Source: Casimicrobiaceae bacterium (GTDB lineage: Bacteria; Pseudomonadota; Gammaproteobacteria; Burkholderiales; Casimicrobiaceae). From it: a stretch of DNA of 36,405 nt. Position numbers and translations under genes: made by a program. Positions 1-7,383 of the stretch are shown here, one piece after another. Location: assembly GCA_025056355.1 (NCBI GenBank), contig JANWWI010000028.1, forward strand, positions 1 through 36,405, in the 5' to 3' direction. The notes beneath the pieces are model-generated. The model did not search any database. It had not been told where the DNA came from and was given only the letters and a program-made list of their open reading frames with translations. Numbering within the stretch: position 1 is the stretch's first letter; every line of letters begins with the position of its first letter.

Positions 1-150
1 GAGATTCAAGGCCCGAAGCACGATGCTCTGCGTTTTGCCAGACCCTGGCCCCGCAATAACAAGCAACGGCCCATCGAGGTGACCGACGACCGCACGCTGC
101 GAATTGCTGAGATGAGGGAAGTGTTTCAGGATCGTTGCGGCAATAGTCAC
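1..150 (-). CDS. UvrD-type ATP-dependent DNA helicase, N-terminal fragment
   Basis: Only the first 50 codons are inside the window; the gene runs off the left edge. The translation has a Q-motif-like stretch (LSNSQRAVV, residues 15-23), then GPLLVIAGPGSGKT (residues 27-40), which contains Walker A with the nucleotide-binding Lys39-Thr40. This order and spacing are characteristic of superfamily 1 UvrD/PcrA/Rep helicases, which unwind DNA using ATP. The start is GTG at 150-148. It overlaps the TGA stop of the upstream radC gene in a GTGA arrangement, so the two are probably translated together. The rest of the protein (2A/2B domains, possible nuclease or other fusion) cannot be seen, so the subfamily and role (repair, plasmid or phage function, defence) are open. 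Assignment to an SF1 helicase is fairly secure. Confidence 0.85.
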   Translation of the reverse strand, partial: MTIAATILKHFPHLSNSQRAVVGHLDGPLLVIAGPGSGKTQSIVLRALNL

Positions 151-797
151 AGCAACCCTGCCTGACGAAAGCTAAAAGTCTCTGCCTTCGAAACAATCAG
201 GTGGTCAACAATCTTTATCCCGACCGTATCGGCTGCCAAAACAACCGCTCCGTTCGGGTGATTGTGCGCCAGCACAAGTCCCGCCGCACCTCGCCGCAAT
301 GCAGCCTCAACGACCCTTCGCGGGTAGACAGCTGCCCGATCGATCGTCCCTTCCTCCAGCCTCTCGACTCCATCCCGCAATAGACGGCAACTTGAATCAA
401 GGTACGCAACTTCGAACACCTCGTGCGTCAGTGCCCCGAGTCGCATGCGCCAAAAGTCGCGAAGGCGAACGGGATCCTTCAGGACGTCGTCGCCCTCTGC
501 ACATTGCTGAAGGTAAAGCGTGGCCGCAGCCTTGATAATTTGAAGCGCTACTGGTGTGACTTCGCCAATACCGTCAACTGCGCGTAGCTGTTCCAGAGGC
601 GCATCGAGAATACCGCGCAGGTTGCCAAAGCGGGCAATCAAAGCTTTGGCGGGTTGTTTTACATCTGAGCGTGGAACGGCAAGCGTGAGAAGAAGCTCAA
701 CGACCTCATAGTCGGCGAAACCGTTTAGCCCATTTTTCATAAACCTTTCACGGAGCCGCCGTCGATGGCCGTGGTAGTGGGGCAGGTCGTCGTTCAT
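147..797 (-). CDS. radC: RadC-family (JAB/MPN domain) protein with an incomplete JAMM motif
   Basis: 216 aa. Residues 11-98 form the helix-hairpin-helix part typical of RadC (DYEVVELLL at 29-37, then VDGIGEVTP at 74-82). Residues 105-216 form the JAB domain, ending in the family signature FSFRQAGLL. RadC was once called a DNA repair protein, but its biochemical role is unsettled; copies are frequent on mobile and defence islands. The metal-site histidines are present (H178-N-H180-P), but only about nine residues separate HNHPNG from GIKIVDH. From family knowledge about 22 are expected, including the Ser and Asp that complete the JAMM motif (HxHx7SxxD). An in-frame loss of roughly 13 residues is therefore inferred. 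The gene has lower GC than its neighbours and overlaps the downstream helicase by 4 nt. It follows tyrA on the same strand after a 167-nt spacer (798-964) in which I see no convincing gene. Confidence 0.88.
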   Translation of the reverse strand: MNDDLPHYHGHRRRLRERFMKNGLNGFADYEVVELLLTLAVPRSDVKQPAKALIARFGNLRGILDAPLEQLRAVDGIGEVTPVALQIIKAAATLYLQQCAEGDDVLKDPVRLRDFWRMRLGALTHEVFEVAYLDSSCRLLRDGVERLEEGTIDRAAVYPRRVVEAALRRGAAGLVLAHNHPNGAVVLAADTVGIKIVDHLIVSKAETFSFRQAGLL

Positions 798-915
798 AAA
801 TCGATCAATCGCGGTCTTCGTGCTGCACGTCCAGGAGTTTCTCCATGTTACGTAACCTGAGCCAAAAGTCGTCAGTGCAATTCAAAACTCCGCCACCGTG
901 GCGCACGAAAGCCAA

Positions 916-934
916 GCGCGCACCGCTTGCGCGC
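916..934. other. Inverted repeat between tyrA and radC
   Basis: GCGCGC at 916-921 and 929-934 flank a 7-nt spacer; an overlapping alternative pairing is CAAGCG (913-918) with CGCTTG (924-929). It lies just past the tyrA stop and upstream of radC on the minus strand. There is no T-run on either strand, so a role as an intrinsic terminator is doubtful. Confidence 0.25.
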
Positions 935-964
935 CTTTCACCGCGAACGCAACGACTGACCGAT

Positions 965-1885
965 TTACTCTGACGGCAGCGGCGGCATCGGCTCACCGTG
1001 CTCGATCATGCGCTGCCAGGCGCGGCGGGCCTGTGCGGCACGAGTGAAAGCGCCCTCGATGGCTGACTGTGCCGGCGGATTGCCCGCGGCGAGCCAAGCG
1101 TCGAAGGCATCAAGCCGCGCGCGGTAGGCGGCAAGTTGCGCGCGAATCGCATCGCGGTTGGCAAGCGTGATGTCGCGCCACATCTCCGGCGAGCCGGCAG
1201 CGATACGCGTAAAGTCGCGAAAGCCGCTTGCAGCATAGGCGAAATAGCGCTCCGCCGCAGGCGCCTCAGCGAGCATGTCCACAAGGGCAAAGGCCAAAAG
1301 GTGCGGCAGGTGGCTCACCGCCGCGAAGACATCGTCGTGCTCTGCTGCCGAGAGCTCATGCACGTTGGCGCCAGTTGCCCGCCACATGGCCGCCACTTCC
1401 GCCATCGCACGAGGATCGGTCTCTGCCTCGGGGCAGAGCACCACCTTGCGCTCGCGGTAGAGCGTGGCGAAGGCCGCAGCTGCGCCGGTCTTTTCCGTGC
1501 CCGCGATCGGATGACCGGGCACGAACCGCGGGAATGCGGATCCGAGCTCGGCACGCGCGGCGGCAATCACGTCGCGCTTGGTGCTGCCGCCGTCGGTGAG
1601 GATCGTGGCGGGGCTCAGGTGCGGTCTGAGCGCGCGAAAAACCGCGGGCATCTGGGCAACCGGGGTGGCGATGAAGACGAGCTCGGCCTGCGCTGCCTCT
1701 TCAAGGCTGACGACCCGATCGATGATGCCGCGCGCAAGCGCCTCCTCGAGATTGGCTTGCGAGCGGCCCACGCCCCAGACTTCGCCCACGGCGCGCGCCT
1801 CGCGCAAGGCCAAGGCCAGCGACCCGCCGATCAACCCGACCCCCACCACGGCAAGCCGGTCGAGACGAAATGGGCTCTGCCTCAT
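965..1885 (-). CDS. tyrA: Prephenate dehydrogenase TyrA
   Basis: 306 aa. Oxidatively decarboxylates prephenate (or arogenate) to 4-hydroxyphenylpyruvate (or tyrosine) with NAD(P)+ in tyrosine biosynthesis, in the cytoplasm. The N-terminal Rossmann fold starts with VVGVGLIGGSLALALR (residues 13-28, GxGxxG). The family motif GHPIAGTEKTG contains the conserved His. The helical C-terminal half (HDDVFAAVSHLPHLLAFAL) carries the SHLPH substrate and dimer signature. No chorismate mutase or ACT domain is fused. The ATG at 1885 overlaps the pheA stop as ATGA, so it is coupled to pheA as the last recognisable gene of serC-pheA-tyrA. In many betaproteobacteria aroA, cmk and rpsA follow; here radC and a helicase do. 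Whether it prefers prephenate or arogenate cannot be told by eye. Confidence 0.95.
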   Translation of the reverse strand: MRQSPFRLDRLAVVGVGLIGGSLALALREARAVGEVWGVGRSQANLEEALARGIIDRVVSLEEAAQAELVFIATPVAQMPAVFRALRPHLSPATILTDGGSTKRDVIAAARAELGSAFPRFVPGHPIAGTEKTGAAAAFATLYRERKVVLCPEAETDPRAMAEVAAMWRATGANVHELSAAEHDDVFAAVSHLPHLLAFALVDMLAEAPAAERYFAYAASGFRDFTRIAAGSPEMWRDITLANRDAIRAQLAAYRARLDAFDAWLAAGNPPAQSAIEGAFTRAAQARRAWQRMIEHGEPMPPLPSE

Positions 1886-2982
1886 GCGACGGCACGCGGG
1901 TAGCTGCCGATCACCTTGAGGTAAGCCGCCTGTGCGCGTACATCCTCAAGCGCGGCGGCCACCCGCGGATCGCGCGCGTGGCCCTCGATGTCGACGAAGA
2001 AGTAGTACTCCCAGAGTCGATCAGGCGATGGCCGCGACTCCAGATGCGTCATCGACACGCCGTGCCGCTTGAGCGGCTCAAGCAGATCCACCAGCGCGCC
2101 GGCGCGATTCGGGGCGGAGAGAATGAGGCTGGTTTTGTCGACGCCGGAAGGCCCGACCTCCTCCTGGCCCAGCACCCAGAAGCGGGTGGTGTTGTTGGGC
2201 GAGTCTTCGATGCCCCGCACGAGGATCGGCACTTGGTGGTGTTGGGCGGCCAGTTCTCCGGCGATTGCCGCGCTGCGCGGGGTCTTGGCGGCCAGTCGCG
2301 CTGCCTCGCCGTTGCTTGACACCGGCACCCGCTCGGCATGGGGCAGGTGGCGTGCGAGCCAGCCCGCCGTCTGCCCAAGCGACTGGCTGTGGGCGAAGAC
2401 ACGGTCCACGGTGGCAAGCGTCGGCTCGTGGGTGAGCAAGTTGTGCGCGATGCGAAGTTCGATCTCGGCACAGACGCGCAGCGGCGAAGCGATGACCAGA
2501 TCGAGCGTGCGGCCCACAAAGCCCTCGGTCGAATTGACCACCGGGACGACCGCGTAGTGCGCATGCCCCGCCTCGACCGCGCGGAAGGCCTCGTCGATGG
2601 TCGGACACGGCTCATAGCGGGGCGCGGAGCCGAAGTGCTTGACCGCCGCGGCGTGGCTGTAGGTGCCCTCGGGCCCGAGATAGGCGATCGTGAGCGCCTG
2701 CTCGAGCGCCAGGCATTGGCTGATGATTTCGCGGAAGATGCTCACCACGGCCGAACGCGACAGCGGCGCGGCATCGCGCTCGCTCAGGCGCCTGAGGATG
2801 TAGGCTTCTCGATCGGGTCGATAAAGCGGTGCGCCGGGCGGCTTCAGATGGCCGATGCGGCGCGCGAGCGTGGCGCGCTCGGTAAGCAGCTCAAGCAGCC
2901 GATCATCGAGCGCATCGATCGCCTGGCGCAGTCGGGCGAGCTCTTGCTCGGCCTCGGTGGGATGATCCCGGTTGCTTGGCAT
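1882..2982 (-). CDS. pheA: Bifunctional chorismate mutase / prephenate dehydratase (P-protein)
   Basis: 366 aa, the usual P-protein length. Residues 11-92 are an AroQ-type chorismate mutase (LARLRQAIDALDDRLLELL, then R40-R41 and YRPDREAYILRRL). Residues 98-275 are prephenate dehydratase (AYLGPEGTYSHAA at 100-112, NSTEGFVGRTLDLV at 150-163, and the catalytic T-R-F motif at 266-268). Residues 284-366 are an ACT domain with the phenylalanine-binding GALV (295-298) and ESRP (315-318), implying feedback inhibition by Phe. It converts chorismate via prephenate to phenylpyruvate. The start lies 8 nt after the serC stop, and the stop overlaps tyrA by 4 nt. No Phe-rich leader peptide was seen upstream of the operon, so control is probably allosteric rather than by attenuation. 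Confidence 0.96.
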   Translation of the reverse strand: MPSNRDHPTEAEQELARLRQAIDALDDRLLELLTERATLARRIGHLKPPGAPLYRPDREAYILRRLSERDAAPLSRSAVVSIFREIISQCLALEQALTIAYLGPEGTYSHAAAVKHFGSAPRYEPCPTIDEAFRAVEAGHAHYAVVPVVNSTEGFVGRTLDLVIASPLRVCAEIELRIAHNLLTHEPTLATVDRVFAHSQSLGQTAGWLARHLPHAERVPVSSNGEAARLAAKTPRSAAIAGELAAQHHQVPILVRGIEDSPNNTTRFWVLGQEEVGPSGVDKTSLILSAPNRAGALVDLLEPLKRHGVSMTHLESRPSPDRLWEYYFFVDIEGHARDPRVAAALEDVRAQAAYLKVIGSYPRAVA

Positions 2983-2990
2983 TTCGAGTC

Positions 2991-4094
2991 TCAGGCCGGA
3001 TGGAGGCGCTCGAATTCTTCAAGGGCCGCCACCAAGGCCTCCACCCCGGCCAGCGGCATCGCGTTGTAGAGCGAGGCGCGCAGCCCACCGCGGATGCGAT
3101 GGCCTTTGAGGCCGATGAGCCCACGTGTCTCGCAAAAAGAGACGAATTGGCTGTCAAGCGCCGCATCGCCGGTGTCGAAGACCACGTTCATGCGCGAGCG
3201 ATGCGCGGGTGCAACCGGTGCCCGAAACCGCCGCGAGCGATCGATGGCGCCGTAGAGGTGCTCAGAACGCGCGAGCGCTCGCCGCTCCATCTCGGCAAGG
3301 CCTCCTTGCGCCTTGATCCAGCGCAGCACAAGCGACACCCCGTAGATGGCAAAGGTCGAAGGCGTGTTGGCAAGCGACTTGGCCTTGGCCACCGTCGGGT
3401 AGTCCAGGATTGCAGGCACCGCGCGACCGCTGCGGCCGATCAGATCCTCGCGCACGATGACGATCGTGACGCCCGAGGGGCCGACGTTTTTCTGCGCGCC
3501 GGCGAAGATGAGCCCGCAGTGAGCCACCGGCATCGGGCGCGAGAGAAAGTGCGAGCTCGCATCGAGCACAAGCGGCGCATCGAGCGCACGGGCCAGTGCC
3601 GAAAGCTCATGCACCTCGTTGCCGTGGACGGTCTCGTTGGAGCAAACCCAGTAGTAGGCCACTGGCCCCTCGGGCTTGCGCCAGCACTCAAGGGCGGGCA
3701 CAGCGGTGTAGCCGCCTTCGGCACCGCTGGCAACAATCTCCACACGACCGAAGCGCGCCGCCTCGCGCGCGGCCGCCTCGCTCCAGGAGCCGCTCACGAG
3801 GTAAGCCGCCGACTCTCCCTCGCGTAGCAGGTTGAGCGGCACCGCTGAAAACTGCCCCCACGCCCCCCCGTGCATGAAAAGCACCCGGTGCGTGTTGGGG
3901 ATCGCCAGCAGCTCGCGCAGATTCGCTTCGGCCTCTTCGACGAGCGCCTCAAAGGCGCGGCTACGATGCGAAAGTTCGATGACACTTGCGCCTTGCGGCA
4001 CCCCTTGCCAGTGCCAGACGGGGAAATCGGCGCGGATTTGCTCGATGACTTCGGGCGGCAACATCGCCGGCCCGGCGGAGAAGTTGTAAGCCAT
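2991..4094 (-). CDS. serC: Phosphoserine aminotransferase SerC
   Basis: 367 aa from the ATG at 4094 (MAYNFSAGPAMLPPEV), which matches the normal N-terminus; the in-frame GTG at 4184 would add 30 unrelated residues and is rejected. PLP-dependent class V aminotransferase that makes 3-phosphoserine from 3-phosphohydroxypyruvate; in the DXP-dependent vitamin B6 route it also makes 4-phosphohydroxythreonine. Visible motifs are HGGAWGQF (phosphate-binding region), SNETVHGNE, and GAQKNVGPSG with the Schiff-base Lys202. The C-terminal GLKGHRIRGGLRASLYNAM binds substrate. First gene of serC-pheA-tyrA. No clear Shine-Dalgarno precedes the ATG. A TAACAT hexamer sits at 4107-4102, seven nt before the start codon, so a leaderless transcript is conceivable but unproven. 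Confidence 0.96.
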   Translation of the reverse strand: MAYNFSAGPAMLPPEVIEQIRADFPVWHWQGVPQGASVIELSHRSRAFEALVEEAEANLRELLAIPNTHRVLFMHGGAWGQFSAVPLNLLREGESAAYLVSGSWSEAAAREAARFGRVEIVASGAEGGYTAVPALECWRKPEGPVAYYWVCSNETVHGNEVHELSALARALDAPLVLDASSHFLSRPMPVAHCGLIFAGAQKNVGPSGVTIVIVREDLIGRSGRAVPAILDYPTVAKAKSLANTPSTFAIYGVSLVLRWIKAQGGLAEMERRALARSEHLYGAIDRSRRFRAPVAPAHRSRMNVVFDTGDAALDSQFVSFCETRGLIGLKGHRIRGGLRASLYNAMPLAGVEALVAALEEFERLHPA

Positions 4095-4158
4095 GGCCGA
4101 GATGTTAGCGGCCTGCCTCGGTGTGGGAGGCGAAGCAACGAGCACGCCATCGCCGCCC

Positions 4159-4195
4159 AAGCCCGGTTGGGGGCTTCCGCTCACGCAACGAGCGG
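4159..4195. other. Two adjacent hairpins upstream of serC
   Basis: AAGCCC (4159-4164) pairs with GGGCTT (4171-4176) across GGTTGG. Immediately after, CCGCTC (4177-4182) pairs with GAGCGG (4190-4195) across 7 nt. They lie in the 229-nt spacer between the phoD stop and the serC start. No T-run follows on either strand. They may mark 5'-UTR structure or a Rho-type end region; no function can be assigned. Confidence 0.3.
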
Positions 4196-4250
4196 CTCAG
4201 GCAGCGTTCGAGAAGACTTGGCGCGATGAGGCCCAACGCAAGGGTAAGCC

Positions 4251-4299
4251 AGCGCTTGGAGCGCTCTTGCGAGCGAACATGCGATCCTGCGACGGATCG
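4251..4299. other. Two hairpins downstream of the phoD-like gene
   Basis: AGCGCT (4251-4256 and 4260-4265, self-complementary, loop TGG) and CGATCC (4282-4287) with GGATCG (4294-4299) across TGCGAC. Both lie past the minus-strand phoD stop and upstream of serC. Neither is followed by a U-tract, so they are at best weak transcription-end candidates. Confidence 0.25.
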
Positions 4300-4323
4300 A
4301 ACCGCCCGCTTTTCGTGGCGAGT

Positions 4324-6057
4324 TCAGCTTGCGCTGACGGTTCGGCGCAGGGTTCGGTCGACCGTGTAGGTTCGGCTCTTGACCGTGCTGAGCAGGTGCA
4401 TGGTGCCGCTTACCGCGCTCGGCGTGATCTCCACCAGCAAAAAGCCGCGCCGTTCGGTGTCGGCGAGTTTGAGGTCATCGACCACGCCCAGGAAGATTTG
4501 CCGTGTTTGAGCGGGCGGCAGCGAGGCCAGCACATTCTCAAGCCCGGGAGAGGACACCGCCGGTGTGGCGAATTCGTGACCAACGACCGAGCCGTCGGCA
4601 AGGGTAAGGTCGCTCGCCCACGCGTTGTGAGTGTCGCCGGCCAGCGAGATCAGACGCTTCCCAAGACTGCGCGCAAGCATCAGCACGCGTTCACGCTCGG
4701 CTGGGTAGCCGTCCCAGGCATCGAGGTTGTATCCCAGCCGTGGGTTGAGCGTTGGATCGAGCAGCGCTCGCTGTTCAGCAGTGAGTGCAGCCGGATTCGT
4801 AGCCGCGGTGGCCTTGGCTGCAAGGTAGGCAGCAACTGCCTCTTGGGCTGCCGCAACCCCGGCGGGGGTCAGGTTGTCTGGATTGAGGTGTCGCAACACA
4901 CTGACCGGAAACCACATGCGTGCCATGAGCGTTTGCTGACCGAGGACCTGCCAGGCGCCCCGGGAGGCACTCATGCGATCACGCAGCCAGTTGAGTTGTG
5001 TCTCGCCCAGGAGGCGCCGACTCGGCGAGGTCAAGGTGGAGCGCGCACTCGCAGCTGTTGCCGGGTTGAGCAGATCAGAGAAACGCACTTGCAAATCGCG
5101 CGCCAGGTGGCGCGTTTCGAGCATGTAGAGCGAGAATAAGTTGCCGAAGTCAAACGCGCGGTAGCCTTCGCGCAGATCGTTCGGATTCGGCGCGCGTACG
5201 GGCATCCATTCAAGCCATGCACGCAGGGCCGCTTGTCTGCGCTCGACATAGCGACCTTCGCTGCCCTCGGTGTGGTTCTCGGCGCCCTCCCGCCAAGCGT
5301 CGTTGGCCACTTCATGGTCATCCCACACCGCAATCATCGGCATGGCGGCATGCAGCGCTTGCAAGTCCGGGTCACTGCGATAGAGCGCGTAGCGACGCCG
5401 ATAGTCGGAAAGCGTCAGGCACTCATGGGGCGGATCGACCACACGGCCCAGTTGCTGAGCATCCGCGGAGGCATAGCCGGAAGCGCCATACTCGTAGATG
5501 TAGTCGCCCAAGTGCAGAGCGAACTCCGCACCGCTTCGCACAGCCTCGGCGTAGGCATGAAAGAAACCGGCCGGGTAGTTTGAGCAGCTGAAAACCGCCA
5601 GGCGAATTCGTTCCACCTGGCCGGTCGGTAAGGTGCGCGTCTGACCGGTGGGTGAGAGGACCCCGGCATAGCGAAAACGATAGAAGTAGCTCGTGCCCGG
5701 GCGAAGTCCACCCACGTCGACCTTCACCGTGTGGCCATGCTCTGCCCGCGCGACGGCTTGACCGCTCGCCGCCAGCGACGTAAAGCTCGAATCGGTGGCC
5801 ACCTCCCACTCGAGCGGCACATCATCCAAACGGTCGGGAAAGCGCGCATGCGTCCAAATGACCACACGATCGGCCAGTGGATCGCCACTGGCCACGCCGA
5901 ACTTGAACTCTGGAATCGGACCGTCATCGGTTCCGCAACCGCTCAGCAAAACCGCCGATCCGGCCGCGCCGGTGCCAACGACCCGGAACAAAAATGCCCG
6001 CCGATTCAAAGCCGCAGTGTCGATGATGCCCTCTTGTTTGCCCATGCCGAGCCCCAT
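4324..6057 (-). CDS. phoD: PhoD-like alkaline phosphatase, Tat-exported lipoprotein
   Basis: 577 aa from the ATG at 6057. A twin-arginine signal (NRRAFLFRVVGTGAAGSAVLL) runs into a lipobox, LLSGC, so the protein is probably folded before export and then lipid-anchored. The mature part begins with the PhoD N-terminal domain (FKFGVASGDPLADRVVIWT), followed by the metallophosphatase core. Metal-ligand motifs are SCSNYPAGFFHAY, HLGDYIYEYG, WDDHEVANDAW and, near the C-terminus, LAGDTHNAW. PhoD enzymes hydrolyse phosphomono- and diesters using calcium and iron. Alternative starts are TTG at 6120, preceded by AAGGG at 6-nt spacing, and ATG at 6045. AAAGGG lies about 10 nt before the chosen ATG. No Pho-box was recognised. 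It stands alone, between the SPFH gene and serC on the same strand. Confidence 0.9.
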   Translation of the reverse strand: MGLGMGKQEGIIDTAALNRRAFLFRVVGTGAAGSAVLLSGCGTDDGPIPEFKFGVASGDPLADRVVIWTHARFPDRLDDVPLEWEVATDSSFTSLAASGQAVARAEHGHTVKVDVGGLRPGTSYFYRFRYAGVLSPTGQTRTLPTGQVERIRLAVFSCSNYPAGFFHAYAEAVRSGAEFALHLGDYIYEYGASGYASADAQQLGRVVDPPHECLTLSDYRRRYALYRSDPDLQALHAAMPMIAVWDDHEVANDAWREGAENHTEGSEGRYVERRQAALRAWLEWMPVRAPNPNDLREGYRAFDFGNLFSLYMLETRHLARDLQVRFSDLLNPATAASARSTLTSPSRRLLGETQLNWLRDRMSASRGAWQVLGQQTLMARMWFPVSVLRHLNPDNLTPAGVAAAQEAVAAYLAAKATAATNPAALTAEQRALLDPTLNPRLGYNLDAWDGYPAERERVLMLARSLGKRLISLAGDTHNAWASDLTLADGSVVGHEFATPAVSSPGLENVLASLPPAQTRQIFLGVVDDLKLADTERRGFLLVEITPSAVSGTMHLLSTVKSRTYTVDRTLRRTVSAS

Positions 6058-6447
6058 GCCAAAAACACCCTTTGCGCGTGCTTTTAGGCTTGGCGTGTTG
6101 CAGCCACGTGAAGCAGACAAGCCAAACCCTTAAGCGTCTCGACCTCCTCATGAAGGGGTGCGCTAGATTCCACCGCGGATGGATTGGTCGAGACCGCGAC
6201 CCTTTCCGTCGGCAAAGCCCTCTGCGCACACAGCCTGGGCTCACTCTGGCCGCGAAGGCGCAAGAGCGAACCCTATTTCAGGCGCGCGGGGTACGGCAGC
6301 CGCCTCGGGCACCGACACGCTCGGCGAGGACAACCACGCAGTCTGCATGCCCGAGATGATGCAACGGTTGTGCACGGTGACTGCGCCTGCCGCGGAAGCG
6401 CCGCGATGGCGCGCCGCGCCAAGTCCACCGCGCTTGCGCGCGAGGCG
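6058..6447. other. Spacer between SPFH gene and phoD
   Basis: Both flanking genes are on the minus strand. The spacer should contain the 3' end of the SPFH transcript and the phoD promoter. Open frames cross it on both strands, but none has recognisable protein features. I see no clean terminator (hairpin plus T-run), no Pho-box and no repeat. A GAGGAGGT sequence on the minus strand around 6150-6141 resembles a ribosome-binding site, but no start codon lies at a suitable distance. Confidence 0.4.
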
Positions 6448-7383
6448 CTAGCCCGAAGACTTCTGCGCCTTGATGACCGAGGTGGCCGCCGTCACAAGCG
6501 CGGCAATATCGGTCAGGTTCTGCGGCACCACGATCGTGTTGCCTTCCTTCGCAATGGCCGAGAAGGCCGCCACATATTGCTCGGCAATCTTCAAGTTGAC
6601 GGCCTGGATGCCCCCGGGCGCCTCAATGGCCGCGGCGATTTTGCGGATCGCCTCGGCCGTGGCCTCGGCCTTGGCCAGGATCGCAGCCGCCTCGCCCTGC
6701 GCTTGGTTGATCTCGGAGATCTTGTCACCCTCGGACTTGGCGATGGCCGCCTCTTTTTGCCCCATCGCGATGTTGATCTGCTCTTGCTTGCGGCCTTCGG
6801 AGGCGGCAATCACCGCGCGCTTTTCCCGCTCGGCGGTGATTTGCTGCTGCATCGCTTGCAGGATTTCCTTCGGGGGCGTGAGGTCTTTGATCTCGTAACG
6901 CAGCACCTTGACCCCCCAGTTCATCGCTGCCTCGTCGAGCACGCCCACGACCGAGGCGTTGATCATCTCGCGCTCTTCGAAGGTTTTGTCGAGTTCGAGC
7001 TTGCCGATCACGCTACGCAGTGTGGTCTGGGCAAGCTGAGTGATCGCAAGGATGTAGTTCGAAGAGCCGTAGGTGGCCAGTTTCGGGTCGGTGACCTGGT
7101 AGTAGAGCACCCCGTCGACTTGCAGCTGGGTGTTGTCCTTGGTGATGCAAACCTGGCTTGGCACATCGAGCGGCACCTCGCGCAGGTCATGCTTGGCGGC
7201 GATGCTGTCGATGAAGGGGATCGTGAAGCGAAGCCCCGGCTCAAGTACGGTGTGGAACTTGCCGAGCCGCTCGACCACGAAGGCGCGCTGCTGCGGCACC
7301 ACCCGAATCGACTTGACCACAAAGATGATGCCGACGATGAAGATCGCAAGCGGAACAAGCGATGAAAACAAGCTGCTGAGCAT
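6448..7383 (-). CDS. qmcA: SPFH/Band 7 membrane protein (QmcA/paraslipin type)
   Basis: 311 aa from the ATG at 7383, which has a good ribosome-binding site (AGGGAG, 9-nt spacing). One N-terminal membrane helix (residues 8-24, LVPLAIFIVGIIFVVKS) is followed by the SPFH domain (VPQQRAFVVERLGKF...PGLRFTIPFID). Then comes a long Ala/Glu-rich coiled coil (AEREKRAVIAASEGRKQEQ through KAEATAEAIRKI) and a conserved tail (NTIVVPQNLTDIAALV). Such proteins assemble into large membrane-bound cages or microdomains and are typically encoded with an NfeD partner, as here. The frame stays open upstream to 7842, but the extension lacks family similarity, so the true start is taken as 7383. A 409-nt gap separates it from nfeD, unusually long for this pair. 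Confidence 0.93.
   Translation of the reverse strand: MLSSLFSSLVPLAIFIVGIIFVVKSIRVVPQQRAFVVERLGKFHTVLEPGLRFTIPFIDSIAAKHDLREVPLDVPSQVCITKDNTQLQVDGVLYYQVTDPKLATYGSSNYILAITQLAQTTLRSVIGKLELDKTFEEREMINASVVGVLDEAAMNWGVKVLRYEIKDLTPPKEILQAMQQQITAEREKRAVIAASEGRKQEQINIAMGQKEAAIAKSEGDKISEINQAQGEAAAILAKAEATAEAIRKIAAAIEAPGGIQAVNLKIAEQYVAAFSAIAKEGNTIVVPQNLTDIAALVTAATSVIKAQKSSG

Noticed and set aside
1-797. Naming the RadC-helicase pair as a known defence system
   Set aside because: Only 50 residues of the helicase are visible and no further component can be seen, so no named system can be supported.
805-996. 63-codon minus-strand frame between tyrA and radC
   Set aside because: It overlaps the tyrA 3' end, is Arg/Ser-rich with no recognisable domain, and lacks a good ribosome-binding site.
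2991-4184. Longer serC reading frame starting at GTG 4184
   Set aside because: The extra 30 residues are unlike SerC, and the ATG at 4094 gives the exact family N-terminus.
4294-4303. Minus strand reads GGTTCGATCC, like a tRNA T-loop
   Set aside because: The flanking bases do not form a 5-bp T-stem, and no acceptor or anticodon arm can be built around it.
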